Shown here in pieces: positions 12,128-22,196 of a DNA stretch of 64,000 nucleotides. The notes under the pieces are model-generated. The model was not told where the DNA came from, made no database searches, and saw only the letters and a list, made by a program, of their open reading frames with translations. A program made the translations under genes and the position numbers. Positions within the stretch are counted from its first letter, which is position 1. Each line of letters starts with the position of its first letter. The DNA is taken from positions 2,666,001 through 2,730,000 of the forward strand of contig AP026542.1 of the NCBI GenBank assembly GCA_026075535.2, in the 5' to 3' direction. The stretch is from Tricholoma matsutake (lineage: Eukaryota > Basidiomycota > Agaricomycetes > Agaricales > Tricholomataceae).

Positions 12128-12713
12128 CTAACAGGATGTCTTGGCACCAGAAAACATAAAGTTGGCGCCCAACATGGTGTAGTGATAATGTTACCAGGGG
12201 CAATAAGCATACAAGTTCAGAGCTAAGCAAATGACTGGTGCCATGATCAGCGATGGTCACTGTACATGACCTAAGGAAATGTCTATGGGCCCTTCTCATA
12301 AAATAATCTATACACAAACAGTACTTTGTAGGGACCAGTGATAGTAGTGACAATGGCAGTGATAATGCACCGGCACTTAGGGGCACATAGTTTGAAGAAT
12401 ATATGCATGGTTATTTCATTAGTAGATGAAATATATAAGGGATGTATTAAATGTATTGCATCCATGGCAGCGCCAAAAAAAAACTATCCGCCGACTGCGG
12501 TGATATCCAAAGGCATGGTTTATTGTGCATGTCGGTGTCTTAAGTCAAACGTATCCTGGGGGTCAGTGGATGCATCTCCACAAGCTTTTGGTCTTGGCTT
12601 TGGACGGAGGCCGGGATCCATTGTCACATTCATCACTTCAACATCAGTGTTGCTGGGCTTTGATTTTTTAGGCCACCGGCTGTGACTATTGTGGTCATTC
12701 AACCATGCTCTTT

Positions 12714-15080
12714 TCAGCTTTCCCTTGCCAGCTTTCCCTTGCTTCCTTCCACTGGTGTACTCGTTCCAGCATCCTGTGTTGTAGTCACTTCATCGGTGTT
12801 GCAAGCGCAGGATCTGTGGTCATTCGACCGTGCTCTTTTCAACTTTCCCTTGCTTCCTTCCGCTGGTGTACTCATTCCAGCATCCTGTGTTGTAGTCACT
12901 TCATCAGTGTTGCGAGCGTGGGATCTTGATTGTGTTTTCATCCAACGCTTTCTGTGGTCAGGGATTACACTATCGGTTGAAGCAACTGATGTTGCCTCAG
13001 GGATGGTATCCATCAGTAATGAAGCTAGTGTCATGTTCTGGTGAGAATTTTGACCTTGCCGAATGGCCGGTCGGAGGGCAGGTGCAGTGGAATCATGGAT
13101 ACTACCATGTTCCATCCATGCAGGAACTGGACTGTTCATTAAATGACCCCCACGCTCCAAATCTGCAAGATAGCTAGCGTAGGTAGGCTCTGTCATGTCG
13201 ACTCCTGTAGGACCGGTCGTCAAACCCGTCATCGCTGGAATATTGTGATCCTCCGCTGTTACGTATCAGCCAGGTGGAATGAGCACCTTCTGGAGCATGG
13301 GATCGAACAAAAGGTCCCATTCCAGCGGCATCAGGTTTTCCAGTAGCAGTGGAGCTAACCCAGTGGCTTGCTGCTTTTTCTTTTGTTGTTTCGGTACTGG
13401 TGCACTCTCACTTTCGGGTTGCTGTGTGGTGGCCTTGGGCCATTTGCCTTTTGTTTCCTTTTGGTTTGTTTGCGCTTCAGCAGATTGCATGGAGCTGCTG
13501 TTGTTCCTTCAGTCTCCGTGTCATCCAAGTCTGTAAGTTCTTGTAATCGAACTGCCAGCCAAAGTGTTCCCTCCCGTGAATTAAGGACATTTGTAAATTT
13601 GAAACCAATCTTTCCTTCTTCCTGCCTTCCCATCCAATGGGTAAAACATGCCTTGATATCATGTTTATGCATTTTCAATGGTTCCCACAATAATACAAAC
13701 TCCTCATCCAGTGATTCATCTGAGTCTTCCAGTGCCGCAGTCAATGCTCGTGATCTCCCCGGCGCTGAGGAAGTTGCACAGCTCTTTCCTCCTTTCTGCA
13801 GAGGTATATAGTCCACCTGGTTGATAAATTCGGATTGCTGTGTGTGAATATCAAGCCACAGGACATGACCAGAGGTTCTCCTTGCAGCTAAATCTTGCCG
13901 GGGATCAGTATCTTCATTAATCAAAAATGGTTCACTCACTGTACATCCTTTCAATGTATGCCTGTAAAACTTGTTTTTGGTAATTCAAAAACTGGGCATT
14001 GTCACCGTGGTGGATAAGACAGTTCGCTGGTAGCAGTGGCTGTCCCTTCACTCCAGTCTCCAGGATTTGTTTAGGCTTTGCCCCACCAGCAGGTCATATC
14101 ACTGATTTCTCCTCTTCATCGGCGGTGAGATATTCCTCGATGTATGCCTTGAATGTGTCTGCAATAGGCTTTTCATGCCACCCAGGTTCATCGGCGATGA
14201 AATTTGGCTTATTGTTGCCTAGAAAGCTATTTGTTTCAAACCTACAAATTCTTCATTAGTCGCCGTTAAATGCCAGGTGAATGGACATACACGCTCCACT
14301 TCCTCTTGCCTGCTGGATTTACCCATCCACCCAACACAACCATTTGAACCCCAAGTTCAAGGTACATCAAATTTTGAAATTCATTCATACACTTTGTGAG
14401 CATTTTCTCGGCATCCCTAAGATCAATTCAGCCAAGTTACTGAATTACGGGTGATACACGTACTTTTGCCGAACAGCCAACGGTGGGCTGGTATTCATCC
14501 ATTGTTGCCAAAGTGCCTCAATCTTTGCGTTTTCCTTTGAATCATTGGAGATTCTTTTGTTGACCTTGGCATATTGCCGCGAATATTTGGCCATCCAGTC
14601 CGGTCATCCTTTCTCTAGTTCTGGAGCCTCCCATCCAATCGCCACCTCTATTTCTGACCCATACAGGTGGATAATTACTTTGCGCCATGGAGGGACCTTG
14701 CTGACCGCTGCCTTTGGTGGTTTGCAAGCATTTTGTCTGTACCAAGCTCTAATACACTGATAATCATGTTTGTCAAAGAGCAGAATATACATCAAGGGCT
14801 TATTGCTCACTTCCTGCAGGCCATCCATTGGAGGTTTAACAGGTAAATTAAATAAGTCTGTCATGGCACCTTGTAAGGTTAGTTGTTGCACTTTGCGGTT
14901 TTTTGATGTCTTCCAGTCATCCACTCGTTGCTGTAGCACATTCAGTTCTGCTGGTGACCACTTATGGGCAACTGGTTGAAATTCCGCATGCTCGTCGGTC
15001 TGATTTCCATCATCTGAGCTAGAACTTGAAGGACAGCTGCCAAAGTCTTCCCCGCTTTGATCAGCATCCTCGGCGGACAT
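12714..15080 (-). pseudogene. Unknown multi-exon, probably multi-copy transposon-linked gene
   Basis: On the minus strand the reading starts at an ATG near 15080 (MSAEDADQSGEDF), with an acidic Ser-rich N-terminus and a conserved-looking block (WSPAELNVLQQRVDDWK). TGA at 14604-14606 interrupts the frame in the middle of a continuing sequence (LEKG-stop-PDWMAKYSRQYAKV). A further exon after an acceptor near 14420 reads DAEKMLTKCMNEFQNLMYLELG and ends near VYVHSPG. Separate open stretches at 13355-13954 and 12714-13232 lie downstream on the same strand. The first has a basic KRKQTKRKQKANG region. The second contains two near-identical repeats (NTDEVTTTQDAG...STP). I recognise no catalytic family. 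The style and setting are those of gene families that multiply with transposons in Agaricomycetes. The exon chain is only partly resolved. Confidence 0.45.
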
Positions 15081-15089
15081 GATAGTCAA

Positions 15090-16152
15090 TGTGGACGCAG
15101 TAGACAGGTTGTGCTGGCAAATACATTAGGTACCTTGATATTGCATCAGACTGTCCCTGAGGACTATTTACAGGTCATATTTCAGCCTCAATATACCCTA
15201 ATATACCCACGACTTCGCTCGGTACACCTTTAATCCTCTTGCCACACCTTAATATATCACAATGTCCCTGAGCAGAACAGCGAGTAGTGGAGTATTATTA
15301 GCTGGGTGGTCCGCCAATTATTTAGAATTTTATAAAAAAAAGGTAAGATTAGTAAACCATCATTTGTTGTCTTCAGTCATGGCTCCAATCGAGCCATTCG
15401 AGCCATTCGAGCCATTCGCCGATAGATGGATGTGTTGTCAGTGGGGCCGCAATTACAATGTCAGTGGCAGGGTACATGCAGCAAGTATGGTTGAATATCA
15501 CAAATGACAAGCTAATTTACCTACACCGCCGTTACACACTTCCACCGTGCTGGCACACCACACACATCGCCGACACAGCTACCGGCGACAGCATAGCCAC
15601 CTATGGTGCATCACCAACTCACCAACACCTGATATACCAATGTATGTGTTACAGTGAGTTATGACCACCCCATGCTACCAACACACTCCCACGGCGCCGG
15701 CACAGCTACACACATCGCCGACACAATCACCCTCGCCACCGGCACAGCCACAGGTGAATACAACAACAACACGCCGGCGATATGCATCCTGGCAACGGCA
15801 CCATACATCTTTATTACCCTTCCATCCACATCCAGCAGCGCCGACATTATCCTATTGATGTGGTATTTTCATATTATGTGACTATGCCCAATGTGGCCTT
15901 CACAAATCACACACTACACTTGATGCGGCCTTTTACTTGCACGGTCGATCTTTTTCTTATATATTACTTATTTTTTATTCCTTAACCTTCATGCCTACTT
16001 CCATGCAACAAAGGTATAGTAACTTCCAGTTCTTTTAATTGTAGTAACTTATGGTTCCTACTTCCATCCAACGAAGATAATTTGATCCTGTCTTTCCCGT
16101 AAACATAAGTCTAGTGTAGGCTGCCAAACACGGCATCCTTCCAATTACCTGG
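15090..16152. other. No gene; simple and low-complexity sequence
   Basis: This holds a short triplication of GAGCCATTC (about 15390-15418) and a C/A-rich stretch at 15520-15850 with repeated CACCGGCACAGC-like words. No protein motif or RNA gene was seen. Confidence 0.5.
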
Positions 16153-16421
16153 CTACTCAAAACCCCAGACATTTCCTACCCATGGATGTATGGCTTTGAA
16201 AATATGCATGGAGGAAGTGGCCATCCTTTTCCAGTTCGCCGCCTGACGTTTGGTATATGCCACAGCTCCCAGCGAGGTCTGAGTCTCCAAGCAGTTAACC
16301 CAGACCTCTGCTCTGTGAAGAAAATAACGTGGGATCCAAGCCATTTCATGACTAGTAATTGATAACTCCTCCGACCATCTATCATGTTTGGCATTCACCC
16401 GTAACCAGTGCACCCTGTAGA
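16153..16421 (-). pseudogene. Detached last exon of a KDZ transposase
   Basis: On the minus strand an acceptor TTATTTAG is followed by FYRVHWLRVNAKHDRWSEEL, then a stretch including WIPRYFLHRAEVW. This is the typical C-terminal end of Kyakuja-Dileera-Zisupton (KDZ) transposases, ending with a stop at about 16153. No other KDZ exon lies upstream on this strand. The intron remnant at 16422-16447 runs straight into a copia fragment. The phase (two bases before the first full codon) fits the orphan donor of the KDZ gene at 25533 on the plus strand. The two are therefore best read as halves of one gene separated by an inversion. Confidence 0.8.
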
Positions 16422-16447
16422 CTAAATAATAGTGAAGTCACTCATTA

Positions 16448-16531
16448 AAGTAGTTGCCAAATCCAACCTTCTTTGCTGGGTTCCTCAAAACCAGCAGGCT
16501 GTTCCATGTACTGCACCTGTTATTCTCAACA
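16448..16531 (-). mobile_element. 5' piece of a copia element (LTR vestige plus RT fragment)
   Basis: On the minus strand it begins TGTTGAGAATAACA (16518-16531), identical to the first 14 bases of the LTR at 26687. It jumps directly into reverse-transcriptase sequence (QYMEQPAGFEEPSKEGWIWQL), which lies just before the YGMKQ motif in copia RT. It then stops at the junction with KDZ intron sequence. The five bases before it (minus-strand ACGCC, 16532-16536) equal the five bases after the 3' LTR at 26993-26997. So this is the 5' terminus of the same, internally deleted, copia insertion. Confidence 0.8.
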
Positions 16532-16536
16532 GGCGT

Positions 16537-17140
16537 CAAGTACTAATACCCATCATTCCCAAGGTTTCTGAGTAATGAGAAGTTTTAGAAGATGCTGGTT
16601 GGTCTCGAGTTAGTGTTAACATTAATACCCTCTTTGCTGTACTGAGTTAAAACAGCTCCATGCAGCCATATCCATGACTTCCCAGCTGGCTTACGTGTGG
16701 TGCAGCTACTCTTTTCCAGCACCTCATGAATGTCAACTCCTGTCAGGACCTTTGCGCGATTCTCCCCAACAACCAATGATCCTATCGCTACCATACAGGC
16801 AGATTTGGGCCAAGAAACTGTCCAACCACCCCTGGGGAGTACCAAAGGTGTGTTTGGTGTCCGCCTTGAAATTCTGCAGCCTGACCATATTACAACACAA
16901 CCTGCATGTCCAGATAACTCAGAAATGACCAGAAATCACAGCGCATAGGCCTCGCTGTTACTCTTGATGCCTTCGCTGAGGCTTCTAGGGTTTAGACCAC
17001 CCATGAATGGCCACTAATACGTGTGTTCTGGGTCTCAATGGCAGCTCCAGGTATTCACCGTTTCATCTCTGTTCCAAGTATCTTCTGATGGTTCTTTATA
17101 ACTAGGTCTTTCCATAACCTTCAGGTGGAACAATTGTGGG
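16537..17140. other. No assigned gene
   Basis: A minus-strand open frame of 86 codons (16585-16845) and short plus-strand frames occur, but none carries a motif I recognise. Confidence 0.4.
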
Positions 17141-18990
17141 TGAGACTTGCTGCATCGACCAATGGTCATCCAGTTCCTGTTCGTGGATTTGGGTCAGAGA
17201 TTAGTGATCATTAGTCAGGCAAGGGCAACTGAGAGTGATGTGGCTCAATATAGTTATCATGATGGTGAGTTCAAATTGTGGCCATGCACCTGCGAATAGA
17301 CCCCCAGAATATTTCTGTATTACGTTCTTTGGTGGGTGATGCTGACTATTTCAAGGTGAAGCAGGGTCTGAATCATTTAAGGACTGAGAGAATTTCAGTT
17401 CAACTTCACCAGTTCCCTCTAGTATGTCAGTATAACCATCGAACAACAACCCAACTGGGATTAACCAGTTTGAAGATTGCCATAGGTTGAATTCTTGCCC
17501 TCCAGTGTCTTGACTATTGACCAGTTCCTCATAGCTAGGTCAGATGACAACTCTGTCGAAGCTATCATTCACGACTATGATCATCGAGGTATTATGAACC
17601 GGAATCTGATCAGTGAGATTCTCCTTGCTGAGCACAATATTCACATGAGGTAACCATATTTTTGTTATTCTCATATTACTGTGCTAATGTACTGTCACAT
17701 AGTGCTACTACGGTTGCACACCGTCGTGGGCAGTATGGCCTCAAAGGAAGTGGATGGACAACTAAAGAGCTCCCACTACCAGTTAAGCGACAACTTGTGT
17801 TGGACAAAATGGCCAAAGATCCAACCAGTAGGAAAGGGCCAAAGACTATTATCAAGGGAATCGGTCTTACCCAGGGTATCTATCTGACTCAGTATGATGC
17901 CAGCCTGGAAAATCTTTTCGCTTTTTTTTTTCTTCATTCGTATTCCCCTTTGACAGTGAGTTTGTTCATTCAACAATGCACACCGAGGATCCCGAAGGTT
18001 TTAGCATTTGTGAACCTTCTGCTAAAAAGATAAAACAAGGAGTTTTGACTGCAATTGGCCCTCACCAAGAATGGAGTGGTGACAGACATGACAAGCTAGC
18101 TGTGATCGGTTTCCCAATCTGGGGATGCATGATAAATGGGGATTGCAATGGTTAGGACTCTGGGTGGTTCCAAATAATTGACTCAAGAAAGCAGTTGCTT
18201 TGTTATATCTTCGGCTCATCAAGAAACATGGTGGTGAGTACTACTATTGTTTAATCAAACTGACTGCAGCTAAAATTTATATTCCAGGTATGCCAATGCA
18301 GATGAGCACCGACTGTGGAAGTGAAACCACTGAGGTGTTTGGTTTAGCCAATGCACTGAGGTAAATTGTGTCATAGACTTTCGAAATAAGAGTTACCCTG
18401 TTTCTAGGGAGATATTTTCGAGCCACCTTGATATCAACGAACTCCCAGCCCACCACTTCATACAGAGCATCTACAACATCACAATTGAACGGGGATGGCT
18501 TCACCTGCACCTCCAATGGGGTGACAATGTCAAAGTATTCTGGGAAGCTGGCTCTGAGATCTACAATGAGTCCAATATTGCACAGTAGTGGGTTTTATTC
18601 TTTTTAATGTTGTCGCTATTCTTATTCTGCCCCAGTAACCTCGTTCAATGGCTCTGGTCAACTCTCATTCAGTCTGAACTCGATAAACTACTGGATCATT
18701 TCAATAACCATGTCATGAGAAAGGACCAAGGAAAACAGCTACCGTCGGGGGTTTCTCCTAATGTTGCCATAGCCATGCCATCAAAGTATGGTGGTGAGAA
18801 TTGTTTGCAGAGAGTGGATATAGATGTCATCAATAAGCTGATGGTGGAGATTGGTGAAGAAGTCCTCCAGTTTGTCACCCTGGAGTATGCAGAGCATGCA
18901 CAAACAGTTTATGATGCTCTCGATCTGGGTCAGTTAACATTTGATAATATCTGGCATGTATTTACAGCAATGCTCCCTCATTTAGAGTAA
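17140..18990 (+). pseudogene. Integrase-like DDE protein gene (fungal integrase-core family), decayed
   Basis: Several plus-strand exons read as the integrase-core protein family that is common near transposons in basidiomycetes. They include RGQYGLKGSGWTTKELPLPV (about 17725) and FSICEPSAKKIKQG (about 18000). The first Asp motif, EWSGDRHDKLAVIGFPIWG, is near 18070-18125. STDCGSETTEVFGLANAL (second Asp, about 18308) is followed by ITIERGWLHLHLQWGDNVKVF (likely Glu, about 18480) and a C-terminal exon at 18637-18990. One base is shifted between GFPIWG and the following KWGLQWLGLWVVPNN. TGA at 18179-18181 falls where an Arg codon is expected. It is thus probably dead. The gene may have moved DNA or been domesticated. 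The N-terminal exons are uncertain. Confidence 0.6.
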
Positions 18991-19229
18991 TCTATTTGTT
19001 CTTTTTCTCCTATGCTCCACCCCATTTAACAAAATTGCAACAAGTTTTATTTGAGAACACATAAAAAAAGGATTGGTTTGTAGATCGAGAAATGAATTGC
19101 CTGTAACTAGGGAGAGGGAAATCCATAATGAAGAGGGCCATCACTTCAAATTTGAGCTCCCTTGAGTTTAAGCTTTTTGCAGAGATCATTGCATTTGTGG
19201 GCATTTCCACACTGTTCAGTAAAAAACAA

Positions 19230-19361
19230 CGGTATATCCGTTCAGCGGATTTCTGCAAAACGATGATAGATCTGTCAGTAGCAGATTGGGCCCACATCAG
19301 GAAAGACTTGTGTGGGCCCAGGGTGTGATGCATCCGTGTGGGCCCAGTATACAGCTTCACT
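19230..19361 (+). repeat. Alpha-kinase 3'-end repeat, copy 2 (orphan tail)
   Basis: It encodes a tail nearly identical to that of the alpha-kinase (core DFCKTMIDLSVADWAH; stop at 19326-19328) but with no kinase domain upstream. It is followed by the same TGGGCCCA-bearing non-coding tail as at 6.1 kb. Confidence 0.75.
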
Positions 19362-19430
19362 GAAGAATTCTCGGCAGCAGCAACATCTGAATCATGGCGC
19401 CGGCTAGCACGGTCATCATTTTACTACATG

Positions 19431-19563
19431 TTACCACATATACATGGGCCTATGCAATGCGTGTGATACTGCACAATCGTATTGGCCCACCACTGGTTTT
19501 CTTATAGACATCAGCCTATACGGACATATCGTTGGTGCTGGTTCCCGGTGCTGATGATCATTG
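19431..19563 (+). repeat. Direct repeat, copy 1
   Basis: It matches 19829-19966 (TACCACATATACATGGGCC ... TATTGGCCCACCACTGGTTT ... TTGGTGCTGGTTCC), with transitions and small indels. The spacing is about 400 bases. Confidence 0.7.
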
Positions 19564-19828
19564 TAGGTTTGGTAGGAAAAAGTGCAGCAGCAGGTCAGCA
19601 GGTATCGGTGGTTGGATGCATACGGCATCGGGTCACAGCAGATACAGTTGGATGCATGCGGTGCCGGGACATGCCACACTAGCCAATTGTTTTAGACACC
19701 GATGTGATGTCCTGCTATAGATTATGGTTAGATATAAATGAATGTCCCAATGTTGGGGCCAGAATCCGGAGGTATGAGCGCACAATTTTACTGACTTGAC
19801 AGAGGGTGTAGTTAAGAGTTTGAACTGC

Positions 19829-19966
19829 TTACCACATATACATGGGCCCATGCGATGATTCCATTTGACAGGGAACGATCGTATTGGCCCACCACTGGTT
19901 TTCCTATAGACATCGGCCCATACGGACTTATCATTGGTGCTTGTTCCTGGCACTGATGATAATTTT
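19829..19966 (+). repeat. Direct repeat, copy 2
   Basis: Second copy of the repeat at 19431-19563. Its downstream end runs into the unknown open frame at about 20.0 kb. Confidence 0.7.
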
Positions 19967-20019
19967 GTCCATTGATTACTTAATCATCCAAACATTCTGT
20001 ATCTACAACTGCATTGAAG

Positions 20020-21055
20020 TTATGATATCCTACTATACAAACCTCGAATCCATGCCTCGCTGGCCATATAAAGCTGACCCTGTTACTGCTGGCAAATTCA
20101 CTACCGCATTGAATCAAATAGAAGTCAAGCATCAGAGGAACACCAATTTCCTAGAGAACCCTCACCCTACAGTCAAACCTACTGAGTTCCATGAGCAGGC
20201 CATCGCTGCTCAACAGGTAGCTCATGATCTCAGCATTCGAGAGAGTACTATGGGACTACTACCAGCACGGAATGATCTAGCACATGGGCAGGAAGTGCTG
20301 TTGTATGGAATGTCACGTCTCCATGCTGCAATCACTGCATGGATCCTTGCGGTAGATAACGATGAAGACTACGAAGAGTCATGGTTGGGGTGGGTGTCTA
20401 GCCTATTTTTTGAGACTGTAAGTGAACATATTGTGATTGCCAATTATCTGATCACCAATACCAACTTAGAAGGAATTCTTGATGGCCACTGGAATTTATG
20501 CCTCTATGGGTGGCAGTGCTCCCTACACTCCCCCGCTCGTCATGGAAACCATAAAGATGGTACAGGATGGGACTTTGGGGTGCTCAGAACGCAATGATCC
20601 TGAGGGCAAAGATTTTCTGGAACTAGAATACATTCCAGTGATACAAAGGTACTTGAAGGTTGATGCTGATGACCCCACCCATATTGTCGATAGCTATATC
20701 AATTCTTAGTGGAGTAAACAGAACGATCTGGAGAACTATGACTCATACCCATTCGCTCCACACGACTTCCTGGTGGTTCATCGGCCACAGGTGAGTAACA
20801 TGTTGTTGTCCTTTAATTTATCTTAAGTTTCATCAGATCCAGTTCACCTGGCAAGACCTACGGCCAGTCCCATATGCCGCCGGTGACCTGGCCAAAATAC
20901 AATTAATGATGAAGATCTTCGATGACCTGCATTTGACATAGAAAAGGATGACTGAGACGGTCCAAGAAAATGATGCCCAACTTTAGAAGGACAGGAAATT
21001 GTTGGCTTACTGGGAGGATGTGCGGAATCAGGTTAGGGAGCACCTTGACACTTAA
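20020..21055 (+). pseudogene. Unknown transposon-linked coding remnant
   Basis: A plus-strand reading (PRWPYKADPVTAGKFTTALN, about 20053 on) continues for about 140 residues, including ESWLGWVSSLFFETVSEHIV. It shifts frame near 20480 (GGSAPYTPPLVMETIKMVQD), passes TAG at 20707-20709, and after an intron-like GTGAGT...CATCAG ends with AYWEDVRNQVREHLDT and a stop near 21055. TAG interrupts it again near 20983 where the duplicate at 10.7 kb has CAG. No family is recognised. Its 3' end is carried on the approximately 1 kb duplication. Confidence 0.45.
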
Positions 21056-21983
21056 CAAGTCGTCTATGTAGGAAAAGATAAACATTGTAGTGACTGGCGC
21101 CGGTAGTGATAAAGTCACTTGTGGCGATAAGCATCCAAGGTCAAGAGCTAAGTGAATGACCGGCGCCGGTTATTGTAGAACCCCATGAGCTACGAAAATG
21201 CATATGGGCCCATCCTAAAATAATACAGGGAAATGGGCCCATATGAATGATATGCTCGATGGAATGATCGGGTGGGCCCATGACAGTAAAAGGAAAACAG
21301 TATGGGCCCACACGACTATAGCATACAGGACTTGAATTACTGCTGTTATTACAAATCATAAAGAATATATCCTAAAACAGTACATTGTAGTGACTGGTGC
21401 CGGTAGGGAGATACACAGGCACGTAACAGAAGAGAACAATCATTAGTCAAAGACAGTAGTAATGTGCAATGAGAGTAGACATAGATTAATCCTGACACTG
21501 GCCGGAAAGCAACTGTCGCTTGTGTGGCAGTCAGCTATTTCCAAACTGTATCTCTCAGCGCCAGAAAAGGTAAAGGCAGCACTGGTCATCCACATAGCTC
21601 TTAAAAGACTTGTATACTAATTGTGGCCGCTGTGCACTACAATATGGATAACAAATGCAGGAATGGTGACATGCTGTATGCTGTAGGAATGTGGGAGGAT
21701 AAGGATATATGCAAAATCAGTACATTGCAGTGACCGGCGCCGGTAGTGATAAAGTCACTGGTGGCGATAAGCATCCAAGTCAAGAGCAAAGCGAATGACC
21801 GGTGCAGAATATATGCTAAAACAGTACATTGGAGTGATGGGTGCCGGAGAAGACAACATTGCGCTGATCATTCCCATAGCTCTTAGAATTGTACACTAAT
21901 TGCTGCCGGTGGTCACTGATAATGAAAAGCAATGACATGCTGTAAAAGTAAGAAACTATTGACCAATGGGTATCACAAACACC
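20955..21983 (+). repeat. Approximately 1 kb duplicated segment, copy 2
   Basis: Direct, near-identical copy of 10676-11704, 10.3 kb away. This copy keeps the coding sequence to its left, so it looks closer to the source. Most differences seen are CG against TG or CA. Confidence 0.85.
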
Positions 21984-22141
21984 GCCGGTGTAATTTTACA
22001 TTGGAAACATTGACAGTAGCTTTGTGAGTATGACCTAGGTAACATGTTAGTATGCTGTGTAGAACAGTCCCATAGTAACCTCTACATGGACCATTGTCAT
22101 TTACATCGCCATGTTGCCATGTTTCCTCACTGCCTACAGTG

Positions 22142-22148
22142 CCTATAT
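22142..22148 (+). promoter_or_regulatory. TATA-like box before the KDZ gene
   Basis: TATATAA lies about 50 bases before the ATG at 22197 used for the KDZ transposase. Position and sequence are plausible for a core promoter, but there is no independent support. Confidence 0.35.
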
Positions 22149-22196
22149 AATCCTGGAGATGCTTGTTCATAATTTTACATCGCTCTACAAACCATC

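Larger units (their letters stand above)
9895..12713. repeat. Repeat field built on GGCGCC and GGGCCC palindromes
   Basis: No gene is evident. The stretch is a mosaic of modules containing ACCGGCGCCGGTAGTGATAAAGTC-like segments, ATGGGCCCAT palindromes, 'AGCTCTTAAAAGACTTGTA' and 'ACAGTACATTG'. These modules recur many times in varied order (10070-12400). Copies differ mostly by CG versus TG or CA. Two larger duplications inside it are listed separately. Confidence 0.75.
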
